Origin: Rhizobiaceae bacterium
Lineage (GTDB): Bacteria; Pseudomonadota; Alphaproteobacteria; Rhizobiales; Rhizobiaceae
Assembly (NCBI GenBank): GCA_029233925.1
Contig: JARGOX010000024.1
Span: 35,603-99,602 of the forward strand
Direction: 5' to 3'
Length of the DNA stretch: 64,000 bases
How positions within the stretch are numbered: the first letter of the stretch is position 1; each line of letters begins with the position of its first letter. A program made the position numbers and the translations under genes. Shown here piece after piece: positions 25,193 through 34,323 of the stretch. The notes beneath the pieces were generated by a model that saw only the letters and a list, made by a program, of their open reading frames with translations, did not search any database and was not told the origin of the DNA.

Positions 25193-26737
25193 TCAGGGAT
25201 CTGACTGTTCGGCGAGCTTTTCACGCAGGGCCGTTTTGAGCACCTTGCCGTAATTGTTCTTTGGCAGTGCCTCTTCGAACAGATAGGCCTTGGGGCGTTT
25301 GAACCCGGCTATATGCGCCCGGCAATGGGCGTCGAGTTCCTCGGCGCTCAGGTTCTCTGCCGATGTGGCGATGACGACAAAGGCGACCACCTCTTCGCCC
25401 CATTCGGCACTTGGACGGCCGACAACGGAGACCTCGCTGATGGCCGGATGCAGCAGCAGGGCATCTTCGACCTCGCGCGGATAGATGTTGGTGCCACCGG
25501 AAATGATTACGTCCTTGGAGCGGTCACGCAGGGTCAGATAGCCATCTTCGTCGAGACTGCCCATATCGCCGGTCCATAGCCAGCCGTCACGGATGGTGGT
25601 CTGCGTGGCAGCGGGGTTTTCCCAATAGCCGGGCATGACCGGCGCCCCTGAGGCGATGATCTCTCCAATCTCGCCAATGGCCCTGTCGCGGCCTTCCGGG
25701 TCGACAACCCTTATGCGCACACAGGATTGCGCGACGCCAACGGAGGCAAGTCTTTGCTGCCAACGGGCATGGCGCCTGTCCATGATATCGCTACGGGGCA
25801 GGCAGGTCAGCGCCATCGGACATTCACCCTGTCCGTAAATCTGCACGAAGCGATCCCCCAGCTGATCGCAGGCGGCCTGGATATCGGGCAGATACATCGG
25901 CCCGCCGCCATAAACGATGGTGCGCAAACCCTCGCCGCGATAGCCCAACTGTCTGGCCGCGCCGACCAGCCGGTTGACCATGGTCGGGGCGGCAAACATG
26001 GTAACGTTCTGCAGGCGTGGCGCCAGGGCGCACAGTTCCGCTGCATCAAAGCCACCTGACTTGGGAATGACATGACGGCTGCCGCGCAGGACATGCATGA
26101 AATTGTAAAGCCCGGCGCCGTGTGAAATGGGCGCGGCATAGACAGCCGCATCCTGTGGCAGGACATCATCCACATCGACGAAATAGGCGTAGGTCATCGC
26201 CTGCAGATTGGCAAAGGTCAGCATGACGCCCTTCGGCTTGCCGGTGGTTCCCGATGTATAGAAAAGCCAGGCCAAGTCACTACCCGCCCTTGGTTCGGGT
26301 GCGGCGAGCGGATCGCCTGTCTGACCTGCGATGCCGGGATCGAGACCTTCTTGCGCATCGATGGCGCGCAGAACGCAATCGGTTGGGAGGTTTTCAGACA
26401 AGACTTCCGCGCCTCCTGATACAAACACCAGGCGACATCCGGCATTTTCCAAAATGTATCCGGCTTCGCGCGCATGCAGTTTGGCGTTGATCGGTACGGC
26501 AACGGCACCGCAAAACCAGATGCCATAGAGCAGGGCAAGATAGTCCGGACAATTCTTCATGAAGATGGCCACCCGGTCGCCCGGTTGGATGCCATGCGCC
26601 TGGCGCAGCATTGCGCCGATGCGCGCCGCACGCTCGGCAAATTGGCCATAGTTTGCGACCACTTGCTCTCCCAGCATCAGGGCCGGTGCTTCAGGGCATC
26701 GGCGCGCCGTTCGCACCAGCCATTCCGAAACGTTCAT
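25193..26737 (-). CDS. AMP-forming acyl-CoA synthetase
   Basis: 514-residue ANL-superfamily ligase, last gene of the HyuAB/TRAP operon. Motifs: WLFYTSGTTGKPKGVMLTF (P-loop), WLWTGDMGSLDEDGYLTLRDRSKDVIISGGTNIYPREVED (hinge and A8), and KNNYGKVLKTALRE (catalytic lysine). It should activate a carboxylic acid product of the pathway to a CoA ester. It begins 71 bases after the HpaI aldolase gene stop. Closest in style to long-chain/aryl acyl-CoA synthetases of catabolic clusters; the acid is not identified. Confidence 0.92.
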   Translation of the reverse strand: MNVSEWLVRTARRCPEAPALMLGEQVVANYGQFAERAARIGAMLRQAHGIQPGDRVAIFMKNCPDYLALLYGIWFCGAVAVPINAKLHAREAGYILENAGCRLVFVSGGAEVLSENLPTDCVLRAIDAQEGLDPGIAGQTGDPLAAPEPRAGSDLAWLFYTSGTTGKPKGVMLTFANLQAMTYAYFVDVDDVLPQDAAVYAAPISHGAGLYNFMHVLRGSRHVIPKSGGFDAAELCALAPRLQNVTMFAAPTMVNRLVGAARQLGYRGEGLRTIVYGGGPMYLPDIQAACDQLGDRFVQIYGQGECPMALTCLPRSDIMDRRHARWQQRLASVGVAQSCVRIRVVDPEGRDRAIGEIGEIIASGAPVMPGYWENPAATQTTIRDGWLWTGDMGSLDEDGYLTLRDRSKDVIISGGTNIYPREVEDALLLHPAISEVSVVGRPSAEWGEEVVAFVVIATSAENLSAEELDAHCRAHIAGFKRPKAYLFEEALPKNNYGKVLKTALREKLAEQSDP

Positions 26738-26808
26738 GATCTGCCTTTCAGCGGTTCAGACATTCATCCATGCCATGAGGTCTGAAGTCCTTGCGATTGA
26801 TTGGTTCA

Positions 26809-27588
26809 TCAAGACCCGGTTTTGAGTGCGTTTCTTGCATCATTCAGAATAGTGCGACCGGCCTGCATGAGGAATGCCTGATCGGTGCCCAGAACAAACA
26901 AATTGCTCCCGGCCTCGGACCATGCGCGTGCTGCTGTGGGGTCAGACAGGAACATGCCTGCAGTCGCACCGGCGGAGCGCGCCGCCGCAATGGCCTGACG
27001 ACACTTGGCCATGACATCGGGATTGGATGTATCCGTCATCCCCATGGAAACAGCCAGATCAACCGGCCCCACAAGCAGTGCGTCGACGCCATCCACCGCT
27101 GCAATCTCCTGCGCCTCTGCGACAGCACCCTCATCCTCGATCTGACACACAAGCACTGTTTCTCCGGGTTGCCGGGCGAGGTGATCGGCGATCCCGCGGG
27201 TGCCATAGCCGGCACCCGGTGTGGAGGGCGAGAATCCCCGTCCTTCGGGGCCATAACGCATTTTGCCGACCAGTTTTTCGGCCATCGCCGCGCTGTTGAC
27301 CTGCGGCACCATGATGCCGGCGGCCCCGCAATCCAGCGCCGTGGCAATCCAGTGCCCGTCCGCATCGGGGATCCGCACCAGAGCTGCAAGGCCTGCTGCT
27401 CTGGCGGCGATCATTGCCATCGCCATGTTTTCGCGACCGAAGGCCGCATGTTCCGCGTCCAGGATGACAAAATCAAAGCCCAGAGCCCCGAGCATTTCCA
27501 TGACGGCCGGATCACGCAGCTTGACGAAAGTGCCCAGAAGGGTTTCCCTCGCCCGCAACCGGCTGGCAAATTTCTGTCGTGCGGGCAT
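26809..27588 (-). CDS. HpcH/HpaI-family aldolase
   Basis: Class II (metal-dependent) aldolase that splits 2-keto-4-hydroxy acids to pyruvate and an aldehyde in characterised relatives. 259 residues from the ATG at 27588, with GGAAAGG upstream; a longer frame reaches 27615. Motifs: GFDFVILDAEHAAFG (catalytic His/Glu region), ARAAGLAALVRIPD, GAAGIMVPQVNSAAMAEKLVGKMRYGPEGRGFSP, and VLVCQIEDEGAVAEAQEIAAVDGVDALLVGPVDLAVSMG. It follows HyuB by 5 bases. The product aldehyde/acid could feed the ligase next door. Confidence 0.92.
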   Translation of the reverse strand: MPARQKFASRLRARETLLGTFVKLRDPAVMEMLGALGFDFVILDAEHAAFGRENMAMAMIAARAAGLAALVRIPDADGHWIATALDCGAAGIMVPQVNSAAMAEKLVGKMRYGPEGRGFSPSTPGAGYGTRGIADHLARQPGETVLVCQIEDEGAVAEAQEIAAVDGVDALLVGPVDLAVSMGMTDTSNPDVMAKCRQAIAAARSAGATAGMFLSDPTAARAWSEAGSNLFVLGTDQAFLMQAGRTILNDARNALKTGS

Positions 27589-27592
27589 TGGG

Positions 27593-29140
27593 TCAGACCT
27601 TTCCATAGCCGCCACCGCCGGGCGTGATCATGAAGACTTCATCATCAGGCTGCATTTGGCGTTTGCGTGTGTCAACCACGTCCTCGCCATTGATCCGGAA
27701 CACCCCGGCTGCCCCGTCACCCCCGCCGAACAGGCCTTCGGGTGCCTGTGACAGCCTGCTGGGAATCGTATTGAGCAACCACGGTGATTGGGTCCGCATG
27801 CGATAGCCAATGCGCTGACCATCGCCTCCAGGTTGTTTTCCGGCGCCACCCGTGCCGTGCTCAAGTTCCTTGCAGGTAAAGGCGATGGGATAGGAGGCTT
27901 CCAGAACTTCAACCGGCACGGCTGATACGCCAGTCGGATAACAGATGGCGGAAAGGCCGGGTTTTGTGGCGCGCGCACCCATGCCGCCGGAATAGTTGAA
28001 CATCGAGCTGGTGAAAGGCTTGCCCGCCGCGTCGCGCCCCTGCACCTGGATGGTCCAGACCGCACCGGAACCTTCTGCGATCACCGCATCGGGTACAATC
28101 TGGGCCAGCGCCTTGAGGATCGGGAAAGGCACATACATGCCCACCACATGCCGGGCATTGACCGGGGAGGGGTAGCGGGCATTGACGACGCATTCATCCG
28201 GCAGCTTGATCTTGATGGGCGCCAGCGAACCGGCATTGTTGGGAAGGTCCGGATTGAGCGTCGAGCGGATGGCAAATGTTGCATAGGCATGTGTATAGGC
28301 AGGCACGACATTGATGCCCATGGCGCTGGGGCCGGAGGATCCCTCAAAATCAATCATGATTTCACCGGCCTCGGCATCCACCGTGACTGCTGTCTTGAGT
28401 TCGATGATTTCACCACCGGGCACATCAAACCGCGATGATCCGTGATAGGTGCCGCCCGGCAATTTGCGGATGGCATCGCGCGTCGCCTTTTCGGAGCGTT
28501 GAATGATTTCTTCCGAAAGCTGGGCGATATCGTCGAGACCATAGCGATCACACAGCGCATTGAGGCGATCCGAGGCGATCATGCCGCTTGAGACCTGCGC
28601 TCCCAGATCCCCCATCAGGGCATCGGGTGTGCGCACATTTCGCTTGATGATTTCGAACAGGGTTTCATTGGGCCGGCCCTCCTCATAGAGCTTCATGACC
28701 GGGATCCACAGACCTTCTTCGTGGATGTCGCGCGCCCCCGAACCAATGCCGTAGCCACCAATGTCGCTGTGGTGAATGGTGGAGCCTGCATAGCCGATGA
28801 TATGGCCGTCGCGAAAGATCGGGGACAGGACGGTGATGTCGAAGAAATGCCCGGCCGACATCCACGGATCATTGGTGATCAGAACATCGCCGGGGCGAAG
28901 TGCCTTGACATCCGTATGGGCAAGCAGGTTGCGTGCGGCGGCTGCCAATGAGTTGATATGTCCGGGGGTGCCGGTCACTGCCTGTGCGACCATGCGCGCT
29001 TTGGCATCGAACAGGCCATTGGCCAGGTCTCCGGCTTCACGCACGATCGGGCTGAAGGCAATGCGCTGCAGGGCGCGTGCCTGTTCGCTGACGATCCCGA
29101 TCAGGTTGCTCCACAGGATCTGAAGTTCTACGCCGTCCAT
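27593..29140 (-). CDS. hyuB: Hydantoinase B/oxoprolinase-family subunit (copy 1)
   Basis: B subunit of an ATP-dependent hydantoinase/5-oxoprolinase/acetophenone-carboxylase-type enzyme, which opens or carboxylates cyclic amides or ketones using the A subunit's ATP site. 515 residues. Motifs: RPGDVLITNDPWMSAGHFFDITVLSPIF, STIHHSDIGGYG, and the C-terminal GGGDGAAGVFRI...MITPGGGGYGKV loop. Its start shares one base with the HyuA stop (TGATG). At 515 residues it is a little shorter than the second copy at 38718 (606), as in the shorter HyuB group. Exact reaction not determined. Confidence 0.93.
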   Translation of the reverse strand: MDGVELQILWSNLIGIVSEQARALQRIAFSPIVREAGDLANGLFDAKARMVAQAVTGTPGHINSLAAAARNLLAHTDVKALRPGDVLITNDPWMSAGHFFDITVLSPIFRDGHIIGYAGSTIHHSDIGGYGIGSGARDIHEEGLWIPVMKLYEEGRPNETLFEIIKRNVRTPDALMGDLGAQVSSGMIASDRLNALCDRYGLDDIAQLSEEIIQRSEKATRDAIRKLPGGTYHGSSRFDVPGGEIIELKTAVTVDAEAGEIMIDFEGSSGPSAMGINVVPAYTHAYATFAIRSTLNPDLPNNAGSLAPIKIKLPDECVVNARYPSPVNARHVVGMYVPFPILKALAQIVPDAVIAEGSGAVWTIQVQGRDAAGKPFTSSMFNYSGGMGARATKPGLSAICYPTGVSAVPVEVLEASYPIAFTCKELEHGTGGAGKQPGGDGQRIGYRMRTQSPWLLNTIPSRLSQAPEGLFGGGDGAAGVFRINGEDVVDTRKRQMQPDDEVFMITPGGGGYGKV

Positions 29141-31218
29141 CAGCGGGCTCCCTTGTCTTTTTCGGCCACGATGCTGGCGCTTTCGTGCAGGCTCGCAGTC
29201 CAGTTTTTCAAAATGAATATGGTTGTCTCGCGTTCTTCAATGATCGCCGGTCCGGGGATGGAATGTTCAGCCGTGATGGCCGATCGATGATAGACGGCCA
29301 CATCCTCTGCCACGCCGTTGATGAAAACCGTGCGGCTTTCTGCATCCGGAACAGAGGTTGGTATTGTTTGCCGGGCGCCGGGTCGGTCCGGCTGCGCGCT
29401 GCTTGCGGTGACCAGCCAGTTGACGATCTCTATGCCCATTCCGTCCAGCTTCAAGCCATATTGGCGATGGTATTCGGCATCGAACAGGGCATGGATCGCA
29501 TCGGCATCGCGGTTGATGCGCACTGCTTCGGGCAGGTTGATCCGCACCTCCGATTGCTGGCCGACATAACGCAATTCGACGGCAAAGGAGAATTGGGCAT
29601 CAGCCTTGGCAATGCCGGCCTCTCCCAGTGCCTCACTGCCTTCGTCGACCATGCTTGACAGGATGGCGTCCACCTTGTCCCAGTCCATGGCGTCCAGCGG
29701 CGATACAAGGCTGCGGATCAGGTCTATCTGGGCTGGCGTGACCAGAGTGCCGAAGGCTGACAGGACGCTGGCCAAAGGCGGATAAATGACCTTTGTGCTG
29801 TCCGTCAGATCGGCCACCATGCAGGCATGCACGGGGCCTGCGCCGCCGAAGGCCAGCAGCGGCAAGCCGCGATAATCAATGCCGCGTTCGGTGGCATGGG
29901 TGCGTGTGGCGGCGGCCATCTGTTCGCAGACCACCTCGAAGACACCCCAGGCGGCCTGTGTACGTGACAGCCCCAGCCGTGCGCCCAGATCATCGAACGC
30001 GCGGCCTGCGGCCTGTGCATCAAGCTTCATGTCGCCGCCCAGAAACCGGTCGGGGTTGAGAATGCCCAATATGACATCCGCATCGGTGACGCATGCATCT
30101 TTGCCGCCGCGACCGTAGCAGGCCGGTCCCGGCATCGATCCGGCGCTCTCCGGACCGGTCTTCAGCAGACCAAGCTCATCGACCGAGGCGATGGAGCCGC
30201 CACCTGCGCCGATTTCGATCATGTCGATCGACGGAACAGTGATCGGCATGCCGCTGCCCGGCTTGAAACGGTAGCGGCGATCCACCTCGAACGTATTGGT
30301 GACCAGTGGCTCGTGGTTCTGCACCATGCAGGCCTTGGCTGTCGTGCCGCCCATATCGAAGGAGATCAGATCGGGAATGTTGAAGATACGCGAGAAGTGG
30401 CAGGCAACCAGAGCGCCGGCGGCCGGTCCGGATTCGATCATCCGGACGGGGAAACTGCTGGCGCGTTCTGCGCCGATGACGCCGCCGTTGGACAGCATGA
30501 TCAGCGGCTGCTGGGAAAATCCGCGTTGTTTCAGTTCGGCGATGAGCGCGGACAGATAGGGCCTTGTGATCGGCACCGTATAGGCGTTGATCGCCACAGT
30601 GGATGCGCGCGGGTATTCACGCATCTGCGGTGCGATCACACTGGACAGCGAGACATAGATGTCGGGCGCTTCCTCGGCAAAAATACGCCGCACCTCTTCC
30701 TCGTTGGCGCCATTTCGATAGGCGTTGAGCAGGCATACGGCCACCGAGACAATGCCTTTTTCGCGGCATTGTTCCACTATGGCGAGAACCTCCTGGCGAT
30801 CGATCGGCGTGCCGATGCTTCCATCGGCGTAGGCACGCTCGCGCAGGGTGAACGTACGATCAGCCGGGATCAGCGGCTCGGCAAATTCGATCTGCGGGTC
30901 ATACATGTCATAGCGATGTTCTTCGCGGATATAGAGGATATCGCGGAAACCTTCCGTCAACAGCAGCGCCACCGGAGGACCCTTGCGTTCGATCAGTGCA
31001 TTGGTGACGATTGTGGTTGCATGGACGACGACATCATCAACGTCACCCGGCGCGATGCCGGCCTTGCCCAGCACCAGATCGACGCCACGGAAGAAACCCT
31101 CCAGCAGGTTGTTGTGGGTTGTCAGCGTCTTGTCGACAAAACTGCGGCCATCCGAGGCCAGCAAAACCGCATCGGTAAAGGTGCCGCCAATATCGATGGC
31201 GAGCGCGTATCGTGTCAT
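29140..31218 (-). CDS. hyuA: Hydantoinase A/oxoprolinase-family subunit (copy 1)
   Basis: 692-residue A subunit with an ASKHA-type ATP fold: YALAIDIGGTFTDAVLLASDG at the N-terminus (phosphate 1), ISFDMGGTTAKACMV (phosphate 2 loop) and GLPLLAFGGAGPVHACMVADL near the end of the nucleotide core. ATG at 31218 with CGGAG upstream; it overlaps the IclR stop by 4 bases. The partner HyuB follows directly. The pair belongs to the family of N-methylhydantoinase, 5-oxoprolinase and acetone/acetophenone carboxylase A-B subunits; substrate class cannot be read from sequence alone. Confidence 0.94.
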   Translation of the reverse strand: MTRYALAIDIGGTFTDAVLLASDGRSFVDKTLTTHNNLLEGFFRGVDLVLGKAGIAPGDVDDVVVHATTIVTNALIERKGPPVALLLTEGFRDILYIREEHRYDMYDPQIEFAEPLIPADRTFTLRERAYADGSIGTPIDRQEVLAIVEQCREKGIVSVAVCLLNAYRNGANEEEVRRIFAEEAPDIYVSLSSVIAPQMREYPRASTVAINAYTVPITRPYLSALIAELKQRGFSQQPLIMLSNGGVIGAERASSFPVRMIESGPAAGALVACHFSRIFNIPDLISFDMGGTTAKACMVQNHEPLVTNTFEVDRRYRFKPGSGMPITVPSIDMIEIGAGGGSIASVDELGLLKTGPESAGSMPGPACYGRGGKDACVTDADVILGILNPDRFLGGDMKLDAQAAGRAFDDLGARLGLSRTQAAWGVFEVVCEQMAAATRTHATERGIDYRGLPLLAFGGAGPVHACMVADLTDSTKVIYPPLASVLSAFGTLVTPAQIDLIRSLVSPLDAMDWDKVDAILSSMVDEGSEALGEAGIAKADAQFSFAVELRYVGQQSEVRINLPEAVRINRDADAIHALFDAEYHRQYGLKLDGMGIEIVNWLVTASSAQPDRPGARQTIPTSVPDAESRTVFINGVAEDVAVYHRSAITAEHSIPGPAIIEERETTIFILKNWTASLHESASIVAEKDKGAR

Positions 31219-31997
31219 ATCGGGTACTCCGTGCATCCCAGATCGGCAGAGATTGTTCTGGCCGCTTGCGTGACAGCTGCACATTGGGCAGCGCTTGGTT
31301 TGGGCTTGATGTCCTGCACCGAGCCCGCGATGGTGATTGTGGCGACAAACATGTTTTCGAGATCAAATATCGGCGCCGAGATGGCATTGACCCCGCGCAG
31401 GGTCTCTTCAGGCGCCACGGCCCAGCCGGTCTGCCGTGCCCTGGCGACTTCATCCTTCAGGCGGTCGATATCGACTGTGGTCACGGGGGAATAGGCGATC
31501 AGCGGGCTTGTTTCCAGGGCGTTCCAGAATTCCGGCCTGCCGAAGGCCAGCGCCAGTTTGCCCTGCGCCGATGCATGAAAGGACAGCAATGCGCCGGGCT
31601 TTGTGATGATCTGGACCGGCGAATCCACACGCACGATATCCACCACGCGCATGCCGCCGTCTTCCGGGATGGACAGGGTCGTTGTCTGGCCGGTCTGGTC
31701 ACGCAATTGCGCCATGATGGGGCGCGCCGTGCTGGTCAATTGCGTCCCGTCGGCAATCGCCTGGCCGACATGGAACAGCTTCAGCGTCAGGCGATAGCGC
31801 TCGCTTTCCGGGTCCTGGCGCACATACCCAAGGCTGCACAGGGTCTGCAGATAGCGGTAGACCCGGGCACGGGGCATTCCCAGACGCCTTGCAAGGTCGG
31901 TGACGCGGGCCGCTTCGCTCATCGGCGCCATTTCCTCGATGATGCGGAAGGCGGCTTCGGTCGACTGGTTGGTGGTTTTGCTGCTGCTCTCGCTCAT
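31215..31997 (-). CDS. IclR-family transcriptional regulator
   Basis: 260-residue regulator: N-terminal winged helix (residues about 10-75, FRIIEEMAPMSEAARVTDLARRLGMPRARVYRYLQTLCSLGYVRQDPESERYRL) and C-terminal IclR effector-binding domain (STARPIMAQLRDQTGQTTTLSI... HASAQGKLALAFG...AISAPIFDLENMFVATITIAGS). ATG at 31997 after AAAGG. It lies inside the catabolic operon, between the TRAP large permease (5-base gap) and HyuA, so it is likely the local regulator; an inverted repeat at 35329-35366 before the first gene is a candidate operator. Confidence 0.94.
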   Translation of the reverse strand: MSESSSKTTNQSTEAAFRIIEEMAPMSEAARVTDLARRLGMPRARVYRYLQTLCSLGYVRQDPESERYRLTLKLFHVGQAIADGTQLTSTARPIMAQLRDQTGQTTTLSIPEDGGMRVVDIVRVDSPVQIITKPGALLSFHASAQGKLALAFGRPEFWNALETSPLIAYSPVTTVDIDRLKDEVARARQTGWAVAPEETLRGVNAISAPIFDLENMFVATITIAGSVQDIKPKPSAAQCAAVTQAARTISADLGCTEYPI

Positions 31998-32002
31998 GAT
32001 GA

Positions 32003-33280
32003 TCAGCCTTTGAACAGGCCCGGGAGGGCCAGTGTGAGGAACGGAACGAAGGCGACAAGGATGAGGATGACAAGGCAGATGCCGATCATTGGCAGGACGG
32101 CCTTTGCAACCTTTTCCAGAGACACCTTGCCGATGGCCGAAACAATGAACAGGCACAGCCCGACCGGTGGCGTGATCATGCCGATCATCAGGTTCAGGAC
32201 AACCATCACGCCGAACTGCACCGGATCGATGTGCAGAAGCGGGAAGATCTCGTTGAGAATCGGCATCGCCAGGACCAGCGCGGCGAGCGGCTCCAGAAAC
32301 AGCCCCAGCAACAGCAGCACCAGATTGAGCAGCAGGATGAGGATCCAGGGCGACGAACTGATGTCCAGCAATTGTGCGGCGATGGCCTGCGGAATGTTCT
32401 CGATGCCAAGAATGAAGGAGGTCATGCTGGCCATGGCGACAATCAACATCACCCCGGCCGTCATGGTGGCCGTCTCATAAAAGGCGTCAACGATCTTTTT
32501 CACGCTCAGCGTGCGGTAGAGCAGGGTACCGATCGCCAATGCATAGACGGCAGCAACGGCTGCGGCCTCGGTGGGCGTAAAGACACCGCTGCGAATGCCG
32601 CCGACGATGATGACAGGCAGCAAGAGCGCAGGCAGGGCCTTGAGCGCCAGTCCGCGCCGTTCTTCATCGGGCACGCGTGCCGGCACCGGATGGCCTTCGC
32701 GACGCGCCTTGAAAAGCACATAGATGATCAACACGCCGCACAAGAGGAATGCCGGCACAATGCCCGCAAGGAACAGATCGGCGATCGAGGTGCCGGTCAG
32801 CACCCCATAAAGGATGAGTGACAGCGAGGGCGGCACCAGTGGCCCGAGGATCGACCCGGCTGCAGTCAGGGCTGCTGCATATTCAGGCTTGTAACCATCG
32901 CGCCGCATGGCCGGGATCATGACGCTGCCAATGGCCGATGCTTCAGCAGTGGCAGCGCCGCTGACACCGGAAAACATCATGCTCGCCACCACGTTGACGG
33001 CAGCCAAACCGCCCTGAACACGCCCCACCAGCATTTGTGCAAAGCGCACGATCTGCTTTGTCAGGTCGGCTGAATTCATCAGGTTGCCGGCCAGGATGAA
33101 GAAAGGAATGGTCAGCAGGACAAAATTGTCGATCCCGGCAATCATCTTTTGCGGGAAACCGATCAGCAGGTGGGTCTGGTCATTCATCACCAGATAGGTG
33201 ATGGAGGCAAGTCCGAGGCTGAAGGCCACCGGTATGCCGACAACCATGAAACCCAGAAAGGCGATGAGATAGAGCGTCAT
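32003..33280 (-). CDS. TRAP transporter large permease (DctM), hydantoinase operon
   Basis: 425-residue, 12-segment integral membrane protein beginning MTLYLIAFLGFMVVGIPVAFSLGL at 33280 (a longer frame to 33544 has no support). Signatures include NFVLLTIPFFILAGNLMN, MMFSGVSGAATAEASAIGSVMIPAM, GPLVPPSLSLILYGVLTGTSIADLFLAGIVPA, FTPTEAAAVAAVYA and MITPPVGLCLFIVSAIG. It overlaps the small permease stop by 4 bases and works with the solute-binding protein at 34324 at the inner membrane. Confidence 0.94.
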   Translation of the reverse strand: MTLYLIAFLGFMVVGIPVAFSLGLASITYLVMNDQTHLLIGFPQKMIAGIDNFVLLTIPFFILAGNLMNSADLTKQIVRFAQMLVGRVQGGLAAVNVVASMMFSGVSGAATAEASAIGSVMIPAMRRDGYKPEYAAALTAAGSILGPLVPPSLSLILYGVLTGTSIADLFLAGIVPAFLLCGVLIIYVLFKARREGHPVPARVPDEERRGLALKALPALLLPVIIVGGIRSGVFTPTEAAAVAAVYALAIGTLLYRTLSVKKIVDAFYETATMTAGVMLIVAMASMTSFILGIENIPQAIAAQLLDISSSPWILILLLNLVLLLLGLFLEPLAALVLAMPILNEIFPLLHIDPVQFGVMVVLNLMIGMITPPVGLCLFIVSAIGKVSLEKVAKAVLPMIGICLVILILVAFVPFLTLALPGLFKG

Positions 33281-33843
33281 AGTTCTGCGCTCCCGTTCGC
33301 CGATGTCATATCGGCAAGTGTTGCACCGGTCCGGATTGCCCAGGCGTAGCGGATGATATCGATCAGAATGCGCAGACCCAGCATGCCAATGCCGAGCGGC
33401 AGAGCAAAATAGACCCAGAAAACCGTTGGTGCGGTCGGTGCGTTGGCGCCGAACAGGTCTTCGTAAATGAAACGAATTGCCGGAATCGGTTGCCCGCCGG
33501 CCAATTTTGCATAGATCAAACCATAATGGACCAGGGTGATGCACAGCAGCAGGGACAGCAAGCCGCCAATGATCGCCAGCACCAGTGCACCGACCCGCGG
33601 CAGCGCGTCTGCAAGAAAGGTAAGGGCGGCGATTTCACCGCGTTCATAGGCGAAGATGATGGCCAGGAAAGAGATCCAGATCAACATGTAACGGCACAGT
33701 TCCTCAGACCATAAAAGCGAGGAATTCAACCCGTAACGGTAGACGATCTGGGCGCTCATGACGCTCAGCAGTCCGATCATCAGCGCCACCAGAACGCTCT
33801 GCAGGCCGACGCGAAAGATAGTGTGAAAGGCATGGACGTTCAC
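33277..33843 (-). CDS. TRAP transporter small permease (DctQ), hydantoinase operon
   Basis: 188-residue four-segment membrane protein. The best start is GTG at 33843, five bases after AGAGGTG; an ATG at 33936 would add a charged stretch that is not part of the family. Typical residues: SAQIVYRYGLNSSLLWSEELCRYMLIWISFLAIIFAYERGEIAALTFLADALP, the DctQ consensus with the conserved W-x-E-E and F/ER residues. Located between the cupin gene and the large permease. Confidence 0.88.
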   Translation of the reverse strand: MNVHAFHTIFRVGLQSVLVALMIGLLSVMSAQIVYRYGLNSSLLWSEELCRYMLIWISFLAIIFAYERGEIAALTFLADALPRVGALVLAIIGGLLSLLLCITLVHYGLIYAKLAGGQPIPAIRFIYEDLFGANAPTAPTVFWVYFALPLGIGMLGLRILIDIIRYAWAIRTGATLADMTSANGSAEL

Positions 33844-33948
33844 GTTATCACCTCTGGTTTCCAGGCTGAGATCAGGACACAGACCGTCCATCTGTCCGGC
33901 GCATTTTCGCCGGACCGGCGGTTCTCCATCAATCAATCAGGATTTCAC

Positions 33949-34320
33949 TCAGTCGAAATCAGCTTCCTGATATTCCGTCAAATGCATGTAGTCGGAACGC
34001 AGGGGTGCGAAGACATCAAGGTTGACCGCGACTTCGTCTCCAAGTGCCTCTCCGCAATGCACGACGTCGGGCGGAATGCGCAAGACTTCGCCAGCGCCCA
34101 CTTCAACCACGTCATCACCGATTTCAAAGCGCACGCGCCCCGAAAGAATGAAGGCCAGTTGCTCAAAGGGGTGTGAATGAGGCTTTTTCTCCATGCCTGG
34201 CTCCAGCCAGTTCATGACCATCATCGCATTGTCTCCCCGAAAGGCGGTTCGCGAGACACCCTCGCGAACCACTTCCTTGGGAAGACGGCTCCATTGGTAG
34301 ACCTTTGGTGCCGTCGCCAT
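33949..34320 (-). CDS. Small cupin protein
   Basis: 123-residue single-domain cupin. The metal-binding motifs are GMEKKPHSHPFEQLAFILSGRVRFEIGD (H-x-H...E) and the second motif GEVLRIPPDVVHCGEA with its histidine. It sits between the TRAP solute-binding gene and the small permease gene (2-3 bases from the former), so it is in the catabolic operon. It could be an enzyme (isomerase or dioxygenase-like) acting on the imported compound or a sensor-like protein. No catalytic assignment possible. Confidence 0.85.
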   Translation of the reverse strand: MATAPKVYQWSRLPKEVVREGVSRTAFRGDNAMMVMNWLEPGMEKKPHSHPFEQLAFILSGRVRFEIGDDVVEVGAGEVLRIPPDVVHCGEALGDEVAVNLDVFAPLRSDYMHLTEYQEADFD

Positions 34321-34323
34321 GGA

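Noticed and set aside
30313..31494. Long plus-strand open frame of 393 codons
   Set aside because: It lies antisense to HyuA and IclR, which have full motifs and better codon use; a shadow of high GC coding DNA.
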